A DNA stretch of 64,000 nt from Gadus chalcogrammus (taxonomy: Eukaryota; Chordata; Actinopteri; Gadiformes; Gadidae): assembly GCF_026213295.1 (NCBI RefSeq), contig NC_079414.1, positions 5,885,976 through 5,949,975 on the forward strand, in the 5' to 3' direction. Position numbers and translations under genes: made by a program. Below the pieces are notes generated by a model. It did no database searches. It saw only the letters and a program-made list of their open reading frames with translations, and was not told the DNA's origin. This document shows, in pieces, positions 52,501 to 61,895 of this stretch. Position 1 is the first letter of the stretch, and every line of letters begins with the position of its first letter.

Positions 52501-55500
52501 AGTCACACCCACACGATCCGAAGGTGGAGCTGGAGCCCTCTCCACCGGGTGGCAGTCGGACACTACAGGCATGTCCCTCACAGCCTCAAATGCGTAACCA
52601 GCCATATTAAAATCACTATTTTCCGCCATGGAGTGTAGAAGACGTTCACGCGTCTGCAGCAGCGACCTAGTCCTACCATGCCAGTGACGTCATCAGCGCT
52701 CTAACACTAAAAGTCGCATTTCTTTTGTTGCTAAAAAAAGCTATGTATTTATTTTTATATATTTTTTAAGATAAGTACTTTATTTCATCCCATGCATGGA
52801 AAAATGAACTTGTTACAATAGCCCATGGAATCTAAAGTATGCAATAATAAAATAAAAAGTATAAAGTATCCAACAATCATACATCCGTAAGATATTACAA
52901 AATTAAATAAATACAATAAATATAAATAAATCAGTGATTACAATGTCATGCCTTAAGGGCAAAAACTGCACACGTCCATGAGCTACACAATCAATGAGGC
53001 CAAGAGGTGGCTCACTACAGAATAAAATACTTTGTCACAAATGTACAGTGGAAAATGCACATTATTAAATTCAAGCATTGCATTATTAATTTAGTTGAAG
53101 TGATTTTTTGGTAGCACAATGCTTCATAACCGATGTGTTGTAGAGTCTTATGACAGATGGAATAAAAGACCTTGGGAAAGGTTCCTTCTTACATGCTGGG
53201 TGTAATAATCTTTTACTAAAGGAACTGTTTTGTGCTGCCACTGTCTCATGGAGAGGATGAGAGGAATTGGACCTGATGGATTCCAATTTGTCCAACATCT
53301 TCCTCTCCCCTACCACCTTAACAGGCTCCAGTGTACAGCCCAGGACAGAGCCAGCCCTTCCCACCAGCTTATTAAGTCTCCTCCTGTCCCTCTCAGTGAA
53401 CCCACAACCCCAACAGACTACTGCATAAAAAATGACAGATGCAACAACAGTGTAATAAAAAGTCCTTAACAGCGGCCTGCACACCCCAAAAGACCTCAAT
53501 CTTCTCAGCAAGTGTAGACGACTTTGGCCCTTCTTGTACAACCCATCTGTGTTAGTAACCCAGTGCAACCCAGTCCAGTTTATTGTTGAGGTGAACACCC
53601 AGGTATTTGTAGACTGATATCACCTCAATGTCGCCTCCCTGGATGTTCACTGGTGCAATTGGTGGTGCCTTATGGCTGAAGTCAATCACCATCTCCTTTG
53701 TCTTACTGGTGTTCATCTGAAGATGGTTATTTCCACACCATTCAACAAAGCTGGTGATGACCCCCCTGTACTCTAGCTCATTCCCCTTTGTAACACAGCC
53801 AACAATTGCTGTGTCATCTGAGAACTTCTGGAGAAGGCCACTGTCCGTAATGTATCTGAAGTCTGAAGTGTACAGGGTGAAGAGAAAGGGGAAGAGCACA
53901 GTTCCTTGTGGGGTCCCCATGCTCCGACTCACAGCCACGCAGGTAGTCAATGATCCAGGCAACAAGATGACAGTCAACCCCCGCTCCTTCCAACTTCACC
54001 CTCAGAAGTGCCGGCTGGATTGTATTTAAGGCGCTGGAAAAATAAAAAAAAACATGACTCTAACATAGCCCCCAGTTTTCTCCAGCTGAGAGAGCGAACG
54101 GTGGAGGAGGAGGATTATTGCATCCTCCACACCAACTCCTGGTCGGTACGCGAACTGGAGGGGATCCAGCTCACTGCCCACCAGGCAGCGAAGATGGTTC
54201 AGCACACTCCTCTCCAAGGCCTTCATTAGATGAGATGTCAGAGCCACTGGCCTGAAGTGGTTGGGCTCCCTGGAGTGCGCTGTCTTGGGGACAGGGACAA
54301 CACAGGAAGTCTTCTACAGGATTGGGACTCTCCCAAGGCTTAGGCTGATGTTAAAAATGTACTGAAAGACCCAACAGTTCATCAGCACAGTCCCTAAGCA
54401 GTCTGGGGCTAATCCCGTCAGGACCCGTAGCCTTCCTCACCTTCATCCTCCGAAACACATCTCTCACCTGATCTGTAGTTATGGGTAGGCCGGGGGGAGA
54501 GGTGAGACCCCCGCAGGCTTGGGAGACACGCCCTGAGTGAGTGGGGGAGGGGTTATGTGAAGTGAAGAGCACCACCGGAGGTGGAGATGGACAAGTTGGG
54601 GGAGGGAAGTGGGGGGGTAACCCAAGAGTGGAGCAGGCTGGTGGTGTAGGCTGGTGGTGCCGATTGGACTGGGCTCTGGTGGACAGGGTCTTGAGTGGTA
54701 GAGGAGACCTCCGTATCAAATCGGTTAAAAAATAGATTTAACTTATTAGCCTACTCCCTGTCCCCATCTTCAGGTCCACTACCTCTTACTTTGCTATGGC
54801 CTGAGATATTTTTCAAACCCCTCCAGACCTCTCTGACATTGTTACTCTGAAGGCGCTCCTCCAATTTCCTCCTGTAGGTGTCCTTTCCCCTTCTTATTTC
54901 CCTCTTCACATCCTTTTGCACTCTCCTCAACTCCTCTTTATCCCCAGATGCAAAAGCCCTTTTGTTCAGATTCAGCAAGTTTTTCAGGTCAGGGGTCACC
55001 CAGGGTTTATTATTCGGAAAACATCGTACCCTCTTTACAGGTAGTGTTATTCACACAGAAATTAATGTAATCTGTGACACAACTAGTCATACTTTCTATA
55101 TCTTCCCCTTGAAGACTGTACAGTACTTCCCAATCCGTACCATTTCCTTATATACTTCTTAGTTGGTGGTTGTTTATTTTCTAGGGGTATGTAACGGTCA
55201 AGAGGACCAAATTATGATCAGAACGGCCCAATGGGGGTAGGGGTATTGATTTATATTAGCATAAAACAAATCCAAAGTTGTATTGTCTCTGGTGTTACAA
55301 TTTACATATTGGGTGAATGTGGGGAGAGGGAGCGCTTGGGAGTTGGATGTCTGCAACTGTGATACAATATTGAGTAGAAGCTCTCAAGCAGAGGCAGCAT
55401 CGGCCGACGATGCTGCCTCTGCTTGAGAGCTTTGTCATTTTTTTTATAATCGTCATAACTAGAGCTGTCAAGCGATTAAAATATTTAATCGTGATTAATC

Positions 55501-58500
55501 GCATTCATGTCATAGTTAACTATGATTAATCGCGATTAATCACAAATTATTTTCTATGCTATATATCCCTTGATTTTTTTTGTCCCATAATTCTCATTTT
55601 AATTCTCTTAGCAACATGGTGAAGTGCATCGGCTTGCCTTGGGCAAATGATTTTTTATTGATAACAACATTGGCATATACTGATCAAAACAGGACGATAC
55701 AAAAAAAAGAGCCATTAAACGACTGCTTTGAACAAATGTCATTTGAACATAGCAGTCAGGCTACTGCTTCTTTGTTTTGAGCCAAAGAAAAAAAAAAAAA
55801 AAAAAATTAACGCCGTTAAATTTGGTTTGCGTTAACGGCGTTAATAACGCGTTTAACTGACAGCTCTAGTCATAACTAACACATTATCGATGTTGATTAT
55901 TTCAGTTCAGGTCATCTTTGAGGACAGGCAGCCAATCAGAGAGGCCCTCCAGCCGGCCTGTACACGCCATGCTTACTACAGTGAGTCTGCAGGGGTTTAT
56001 GATCTAAAGCAGGGGTGGGCAACAGTTTTAGTCCGAGGGCCACAGTTACTTTGGCAAAGTAAATTGAGGGCAACACTTTGGACGATTGCAATTAAACAAA
56101 GTTATACAATTAAACGGTCAATAATACCAGCTGTAGCTCTTCAAGATAGATGACCATAAACAAAACTGCAAATGTACATGTGCATGTTACATTAACGTAC
56201 AGACTTAAGGAAATCTGGCTTGGAATAGGCTACCAGAGGGGACCTTCATCACTGAATGAAAAATGCATCCCTATCCAGTTGATTTCAGTTGTGATTTATA
56301 TATTTTTGCCATTTCTTTCACATATTTAATCTAAATATTTTATGAAATAGAAGACAATTGAAGTGCAGCATAACTTCATCACACTTATGTTAGCTTGAAA
56401 TAAATAAAAGCGCAACATGAATTGGTTACTTTGAGGCAGGCGCGTAGCCACTTATGGGCCAAAGTGGGCCATTGCCACTTTGATTGACAGCTGGCCCACC
56501 CTATCAGAAGTGCCCGGCATTAACTTCAAATTCAAGGAATGAAATAATAGCCCATATTACGGTCATGTCATACAAAATTGTGTGAGATACATTTTGTTTC
56601 AATTAGTATCATTATGTTACAAATATTTACAGAAATTGCCTTTTTGTTAATTTTTAATGTTCTGCTCTTGATTTTGATTGGGTAAAGCTATGTAGGTGGC
56701 AGCAGTGTGCGTTCGTAAATTGTGTCCACAGTCGCTGGAATTTCAAGCGATTCTGTTATGCGTGGTCGCCTGAGTTTGAGAGAGGTTTCCCCTCTCAAAC
56801 TCAAAACAGACCGCCATGTTTCTGTTTTGCCAAATCATACTCAACCATGGCCAGTCTCTGCTTGTTGTGGAAGTACCAGAGACGTCAGTGAAACCGACGC
56901 GTCGTTTAGGATTGATAATAGCATCCGGAGGTGTACACAGCTTTTGGCCGTGTTCTATGAAATATTCTAACACTCTGGGTGCTCCGGTGGGCTTCCTAGT
57001 GCTCTATATCTAAATAATATATAGATATCTATATAATATCCCAGGGGTTTTTCTAGAAAAAATTCACAAGGGGGAAAACATCAATGGCGAGGGAGCAAAG
57101 CGACCGAGCGGGGGGGAAGGTGTAGAAGGGGGGGTCCCCCCCCCTTCCGCGGACCGCGGTGCGGAGCTTTTGAAAATTTGAGGTAGAAATGGATCATTCT
57201 GAGGCTTGTGAAGGACTACATTGTGTTCAATGTAGTGAGTCCCCGGGACCCACAGGTGGCGAGTTGGGTGGGTCCCTGAGAAATTCAATGGGTCCCGAGT
57301 CCCCAGTTTAAAAAATGTGTTTCTTTTTTATTATTATTCTATTTCTTAAATTAAATTAATAGTGTTAAACTCCTTGATGGTGGTATGATATGGTTAGAGC
57401 TGGAGTACTCAACCGTTCATGTTTAACACTAGAAACGCCGGGCCATTTTTACTTACTCCTAGCACCGCAAGAGGGGTCAAATGACCCCTAAGTCATTTTA
57501 ATGAGAGGCTGTGCATTTGCACATAATGATCACTAGGTGGCGCCAATGAGCTATTACCGCGCGAGCGCCACATTTGTGTGTGTGTGTGTGTCACAAGCCT
57601 AGTCCTCACGATTTTGTCATAAATGTACATAATATTCAATCAGAAGGATTGCAAAAAAATCCTGTCTGATTTGCTCATTCGACACGAATGAGCACAGCAT
57701 CGAGCAGTGGAAACGTGGGTTTATTTACTATGAAGTTCGTATTTTTAATTGTTGAAATGAAATCAGCGGTGACGAGCTAGTTGTTTTGGTAGCGGCTAAA
57801 TTAGCATGTCGCGATACTTTGTACAGGGGATCACGTCTGCGCCGAGTAGATGCGCAGAGGGTTGAAACAGCGCTTGTCCGATCTGCTCACAAGAAGGTTT
57901 CTTTGGCCAGTTACTGTGATTAAACACGAGTTGTTTAATGTTCACAATGTATCGTTTTTCATGGGGAAAATGAGATGCGTCCCCGGGACGCATGGATAGT
58001 GAGTTTAGTGCGTCCTTTCAGATTTTAATGCGTCAGGGACGCAGGACGTGTACCTAGCAACATCACTGTGGCTAAGTTACCATAGATGCAGAACATTACA
58101 TACAGTAATGTATATAGAAAAAAACACGTACTTCGGGAACCTGCTGGAAGAACACTTTCTTTATTATTTAAATTAGTATTTTTCTATTCCTCAGCCCCCC
58201 CCCCAACGCTCCACTGCTTGGTCAAAGTTGAATTGATAAATTTGGTTCGGGAGAAGAGATAAAAGCCCGCCTACATTGTAAACTGATTGGTTGACTTACC
58301 GATCCAGGCCAATCAGGAGGCGCCTGAGGCTCACGTGCACACTGCCTCATGCACAGTTTCTAGATCCCTCTCTGTTGTGCTGCGCGCTCGCTACACAGAT
58401 GCGATGCGAACGCGGTTAGGAGCACGTCTGTCTCCTGTGCGTGGTCTTGCTCGCTCGCTCTCCATTCCGGGAGATTTTAAGTAATTTAAAATTTTCGACG

Positions 58501-59295
58501 AGGAGGCGGGGGCCCGGGGGCCTGCTGGTGTCCAGGAGTGCAACCTCGGTTGTATTGTTTCTAATAGCAGGATCACGGATAAAGGCTTTGTGTTTTCCTC
58601 CAATTACGAGCGCATCGCGGGGGCCGGTTTGAAGGCCGTATGATACCCATGTCTGATCTATAGCGTGGTCTGGGATGTCCAGCAAAACTGGGGGTTTAAT
58701 AATTTCGGATTAGATAATCAATCTAATTCTAAATGCAATTTAAATAGTCCTATTAAGGAAGTCTTTTAGTATACTTTTTTTAAGAGGTTGATCGATATGT
58801 TCAGCTTTACTGTGTCGTTCAATTAATGATTAGCGCTAGTGACCTGTCCACATGTTTTTAGGTTGGCTATTATCCTTGGGCAGTCTCTTTTTCTGGGGAT
58901 GTCTACTAGTCGCATAAAAGTATCCTCTTCGAATTCAGAGAACCCGTTTCAGTGGTTCCAGCGTTTATAGTGTCCGTGTTCTGCCCTGTTTTATTTCCAA
59001 AGCTCCTGCAACAACCCCGGCTCCCAAATTCCAGCCTTACCCGTCGGAGCAGAACCAGCCCCCCGGGGCCCGCTCTCCGTACATCATGAAGAAACAGCGC
59101 ACCAGGTGGCGCCAACGCGCGCCCTACAGCTACAGCCAGCGGCCATTCCTGGACGCGCCCTACCGCCAAGGCCCGCGCAAGGCCCCACAATACAACCAGT
59201 GGTCACAGCACATAGAGGCGGCCTACAACCAGCGGCTGCGCGAAGACGCACCCTACAGCCAGCCACTGCAACACATTTTCTTTCCCTTTCCCTGA
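43586..59295 (+). CDS. pced1b: PC-esterase domain-containing protein (PCED1 family), complete coding gene
   Basis: Eight coding exons: 43586-43658, 45574-45653, 47161-47390, 47642-47792, 48727-48985, 49076-49162, 55906-55980 and 59003-59295. They total 1248 nt (415 aa plus stop) and every phase matches. PCED1 proteins are GDSL/SGNH-fold PC-esterases whose substrate is not established. Joining exons 1 and 2 gives VVVIGDSIQRSAYKD with the nucleophile motif GDS at residues 22-24. Exon 3 has [15 protein letters not shown] and [12 protein letters not shown]; exon 4 has [13 protein letters not shown]; exon 5 has [10 protein letters not shown] and the catalytic-type DGVHW (about residues 225-229). 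The last exon is low complexity (Pro, Gln, Tyr, Arg), as expected for the variable C-terminus. The start has a good context (gaggccATGG). Introns 1, 2 and 6 are crowded with transposons. The PCED1 family is firm; B over A is a weak preference from the MHNG-NYREVR-FRS block. Confidence 0.93.
44388..44775. mobile_element. 388-bp MITE with perfect TTA target duplication
   Basis: The ends are CGCCTCGTGCCCACTGC and the complement of CGCCCCGTGCCCACTAC, with TTA at 44385-44387 and 44776-44778. The interior is rich in CCGTCAG/CTGACGG motifs. It sits inside the long-TIR element of PCED1 intron 1. The sister element at 45.7-46.4 kb keeps the unoccupied site near 46125, which proves the insertion. TTA duplications suit PIF/Harbinger. 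Confidence 0.82.
45012..45079. repeat. (CATA)n microsatellite in the long-TIR element
   Basis: Sixteen to seventeen CATA units bounded by CATGCATG; absent from the sister element, so it expanded after the copies parted. Confidence 0.85.
45677..46443. mobile_element. Long-TIR DNA transposon with 6-bp target duplication, copy 2
   Basis: Same family as copy 1: TATGGAAAG at the left and CTTTCCATA at the right, flanked by GCTGCT on both sides (perfect 6-bp duplication). The left end carries a second, internal start of the terminal repeat at 45757. The interior (about 45890-46140) is inverted relative to copy 1 (about 44776-45000), and it retains the empty site of the 388-bp MITE. It sits 23 bp after the donor of PCED1 exon 2. 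Confidence 0.73.
46505..46628 (+). repeat. Inverted-repeat arm in PCED1 intron 2
   Basis: About 120 bp (GAGGCTGCAGCTAATACAAT to CAACATGCTCGCTGC) reappears in reverse complement at 47802-47932 with few changes. The family is not recognised. Confidence 0.7.
47802..47932 (-). repeat. Inverted-repeat arm in PCED1 intron 4
   Basis: Reverse complement of 46505-46628, beginning only ~10 bp after the end of exon 4. To its right (47933-48050) is a short open stretch [19 protein letters not shown] that may be a transposase relic; not assigned. Confidence 0.7.
49786..51289. mobile_element. 1.5-kb TTAA-flanked element with internal duplication
   Basis: Perfect 15-bp TIR AGGTCCCATGACATG with TTAA at 49782-49785 and 51290-51293. 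The interior has two diverged copies (about 50150-50500 and 50560-50990) of a block with CGGTTCAGTCTACTTCA, GCTTTTGGCCGTGATAAT and ATATAGAGCTCCAGGACT. It lies in PCED1 intron 6. There is no transposase frame. Confidence 0.75.
52770..55432 (-). mobile_element. Rex1/Babar-like non-LTR retrotransposon, 5'-truncated, several frameshifts
   Basis: A LINE read on the minus strand from about 55432 down to 52770. The 5' part has TLDLFYANI and a [14 protein letters not shown] stretch, the end of an AP-like endonuclease. Next come [16 protein letters not shown] and the RT fingers ([59 protein letters not shown]). The palm follows ([30 protein letters not shown]), then [33 protein letters not shown] and VICWGC-like C-terminal blocks. 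The active-site box reads FSDD instead of YADD or FADD. Several frame breaks near 54350, 54030, 53990 and 53600 show it is dead. It fills intron 6 of the PCED1 gene in antisense. Its 5' border coincides with a perfect 25-bp hairpin (55378-55432). Confidence 0.82.
55378..55432. repeat. Perfect 25-bp hairpin at the 5' border of the Rex1-like LINE
   Basis: The left arm 55378-55402 and right arm 55408-55432 are exact reverse complements with a 5-nt loop (GCCGA). The LINE sequence stops here. Confidence 0.88.
55460..55868. mobile_element. 409-bp hAT MITE with perfect 8-bp target duplication
   Basis: Ends TAGAGCTGTCA and its complement, flanked by GTCATAAC at 55452-55459 and 55869-55876. The interior has the ATTAATCGCGATTAATC and GTTAACGGCGTTAATAACGC motifs of a widespread vertebrate repeat. 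An 8-bp duplication and a TAGAG end suit hAT. The insertion stops 37 bp before the acceptor-side border of PCED1 exon 7 (55906). Confidence 0.83.
56008..56160 (+). mobile_element. hAT terminal fragment
   Basis: CAGGGGTGGGCAACAGTTTT followed by GAGGGCCACA is the typical start of Charlie-like hAT elements. The far end was not found, so only about 150 bp are assigned. Confidence 0.5.
56720..57030. mobile_element. Fragment of the TTAA element family
   Basis: Contains the GTACCAGAGACGTCAGTG, CACAGCTTTTGGCCGTGTTCT and ATATAGATATCTATATAAT blocks of the 49.8-51.3 kb element but neither terminal repeat. It runs into another fish repeat at about 57040. Confidence 0.5.
57226..58068. mobile_element. Second copy of the CAGTG hAT-like MITE, left end missing
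   Basis: Matches 41680-42561 from the TTCAATGTAGTGAGTCCCCG block to the right TIR CCTAGCAACATCACTG. It lacks the first ~18 bp; left of it is an unrelated fish repeat (57040-57225). It lies in PCED1 intron 7. Small deletions (for example at 57438 and 57581) distinguish the copies. Confidence 0.72.
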
Positions 59296-59713
59296 GCACA
59301 AAGCTACGGAGAGCTCTCTCCACAACGGACAAATGTCTCCCTCGTTTTTAATGTTTGCATGTTTTTGTTTTTAAATATTGAGGGTATTCATCGAATTGGT
59401 CTTCATGATTTTGTGTATCTGGGATTTGAAGTCATAAGACAAACTGACTGCTTAACGGTCAGTAAGCACTCGATCGGGCCTCGGGTTACCCTGAAAGATC
59501 AGCCCTTTTATGGCTCGAGAGTTGCGGTCCGTGTTCTTAAAATGTATCCTTGGTTCAACCAATTGGTTTGTTACCTTGTGCTAGTATTTTGGCTTCTCGA
59601 CATGCAATGGTAATGCTGTGTCGTCTTTTAATGACTTTGCATAAAGTGCTTAATTTATATTTTTTCGAAACCACTGTTGCTGCATACTGTTCTTCCTAAC
59701 ACAAAAGGCAGTC

Positions 59714-59719
59714 AATAAA
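59714..59719 (+). promoter_or_regulatory. Polyadenylation signal of the PCED1-like gene
   Basis: Canonical AATAAA about 420 bp after the PCED1 stop codon and before the next repeat element (59812). It fits a 3' UTR of ordinary length; no cleavage site can be read. Confidence 0.55.
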
Positions 59720-59811
59720 GTCTTGCAATATTTCCTTTAAATATGATCCCACCACAACTTCCTCAGTGACCTGAACTATTACTAGTTAAAACGTAATCAT
59801 AGCCTCTGTCA

Positions 59812-60660
59812 TGCCAAATTTGTACCGGCTGCCAAATTTGTACCGGGCGCGTCATCACCTACGTAATCCATTCCAAACCTGCCTGGAAACGGATGATCGC
59901 GTCGATCGCGTCGTCCGTTGTCGGGCAGGTTTCAAGAAACATTCGCGCTCATGTTGCCAAAGACGAAATAACATAATACAGTTAACGGATCGCTAGATAA
60001 CACTTGTTTTTACTTTATGCATTGCATTTAATTGTTTAATCAAATGTATCTAGTAAACTGAGTGTTTAAAGCGGGTTTCAAAAAACATTCGCGCTCATGT
60101 TGCCAAAGACGTAATAACATAATACAGTTAACGGATCGCTAGATAACACTTGTTTTTACTTTATGTATTGCATTTAATTGTTTAATCGAATTTATCTAGT
60201 GAACTGAGTGTTTAAAGCGGGTTTCAAAAAACATTTGCGCTCATGTTGCCAAAGACGAAATAACATAATACAGAAAACGGATCGCTAGATAACACTTGTT
60301 TTTACTTGTCTCATCTAATTTTCGTCCGCTTATCCGGGGTCGGGTCGCGGGGGGAGCAGCTCAAGCAGGGGGCCCCAGACTTCCCTTTCCCGGGCCACCT
60401 TGACCAGCTCTGACAGGGGGATCACGAGGCGTTCCAAGGCCAGTGTTGAGATATAATCTCTCCACCTAGTCCTGGGTCTTCCCCGAGGTCTCCTCCCCAC
60501 TGGACGTGCCTGAAACACCTCCCAAGGAAGGCGCCCAGTGGGCATCCTTACCAGATGCCCGAACCACCTCAGCTGACTCCTTTCAAAGTAAAGGAGCAGC
60601 GCCTTTACTTGTATTGCATTTAATTGTTTATTCGAATTTGGCTTGTACACTGAGTGGCCA
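59812..60660. mobile_element. TIR element with 146-bp internal tandem repeat, copy 2, broken by a LINE
   Basis: Starts with a doubled TGCCAAATTTGTACCGG. At least three units with a 146-bp period start at about 59939, 60085 and 60231. The LINE fragment 60309-60603 interrupts the array, which resumes at 60612. It is inverted relative to 35095-35640. It begins about 520 bp downstream of the PCED1 stop. Confidence 0.62.
60309..60603 (-). mobile_element. LINE 3'-tail fragment with C-terminal RT coding sequence and 8-bp target duplication
   Basis: The minus-strand reading contains FERSQLRWFGHLVRMPTGRL, ARPVGRRPRGRPRTRWRDYI and LLELLPPRPDPG, the end of the ORF of an abundant fish LINE family. It is cut at its 5' side (near 60603) and bracketed by TTTACTTG at 60301-60308 and 60604-60611. 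That is a credible target-site duplication within a 146-bp tandem repeat. The LINE subfamily name is not certain. Confidence 0.75.
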
Positions 60661-61589
60661 TTTACTAACTGGTACATGTAGGCCTATTGGCCTATTTTTA
60701 TTATTATTCATGTTATCCCCATAACATTTAGAGAAATACATTGATAATATAACTAAATAAGTTTATAATATATGTATGGAAAAGTAGATAACTTAAAATA
60801 ATATCCTTGATATAGTGGATTTTTGTACTTAACCTTACCATTAATTTGAGTAGGGTAAAGTTGAAAATGAAAATAAAAACAAGCACAGTATGGGGAAATA
60901 TATTTATTGAACTAGGTGGCAGATATGTTGTGATCTAAGAATAGGACATGTTTGTAATGAGGCTAGTTGTTATCTCATCTCAGGAGGAGTTAAAATCAAT
61001 CAACGCTGGGGCATAAATCATTTTCTGAACCTGTCTGTCTTCTCTATGTAGAATATATTAACACTGTTTGCACTATTGTCCACTGCACTAACACAACATA
61101 TGACACTACCTTACACATAGCATCACTTAACCCTTTCAATCTCAGTCTCATTTCAATTAATCTAACACCAGGCCACATATGAATAACATTAAATAATTTG
61201 CCTCAGATATACAACTAACATTGACAACAATCTTATATGTGATGATCATGCTTCAATATAAAATGAAAAAGGTGATAATGCAGTTTCTTGATGCATGTCA
61301 TTTATAAGCGCTGAGTGACGGGTCTAACTTGTTCCAGGTTCAGGTTGATGCACCACACTTCCAGAAGCTGGTGATTCTAGATGTCCCTGGTGTTCTTTGG
61401 CCCCTGCATGGTAAACTCTTCCTGTCACAATGTCTTTGAGATAAGGATAGACAAAGAAGGAAACAAATCCACAATGAAAAACAGAAATGGCATGGCAAAA
61501 TGGTCTGTTTTAGTAGTAAGCCCACTCACCGACGTCAAGGTACAGACCTTTAGAGAGGGTTTTATTTTTATTTTATTTTTTTAAGGCTG

Positions 61590-61670
61590 ACGCAACTCAA
61601 CTCAAATGTATTTATAGAACACATGTAAAAACAACAACGGTTGACCAAAGTGCTGTACAATCAAAAATAG
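61590..61670 (+). repeat. Interspersed fish repeat fragment
   Basis: CAACTCAAATGTATTTATAG followed by GACCAAAGTGCTGTACAATC is the usual 3' end of a common fish LINE or SINE; about 80 bp only. Confidence 0.45.
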
Positions 61671-61895
61671 CAAAAGTGTTGAACATATATTATTGATCCA
61701 CTCCAATAATTTATCAGGCTATATTATACTGTTTAGAAGATGCATTAAATATATACAATATCCATAACATACGAACAGCAATATTGACAGTAGAACTATT
61801 AAGGAAAATCTGAATATTAACAAGAACCAAATAACTCTCCAGCAAAGGGACTCATACCTACCAGTCCTACAAAGGAAAAAAACTGAGCAGAATAG

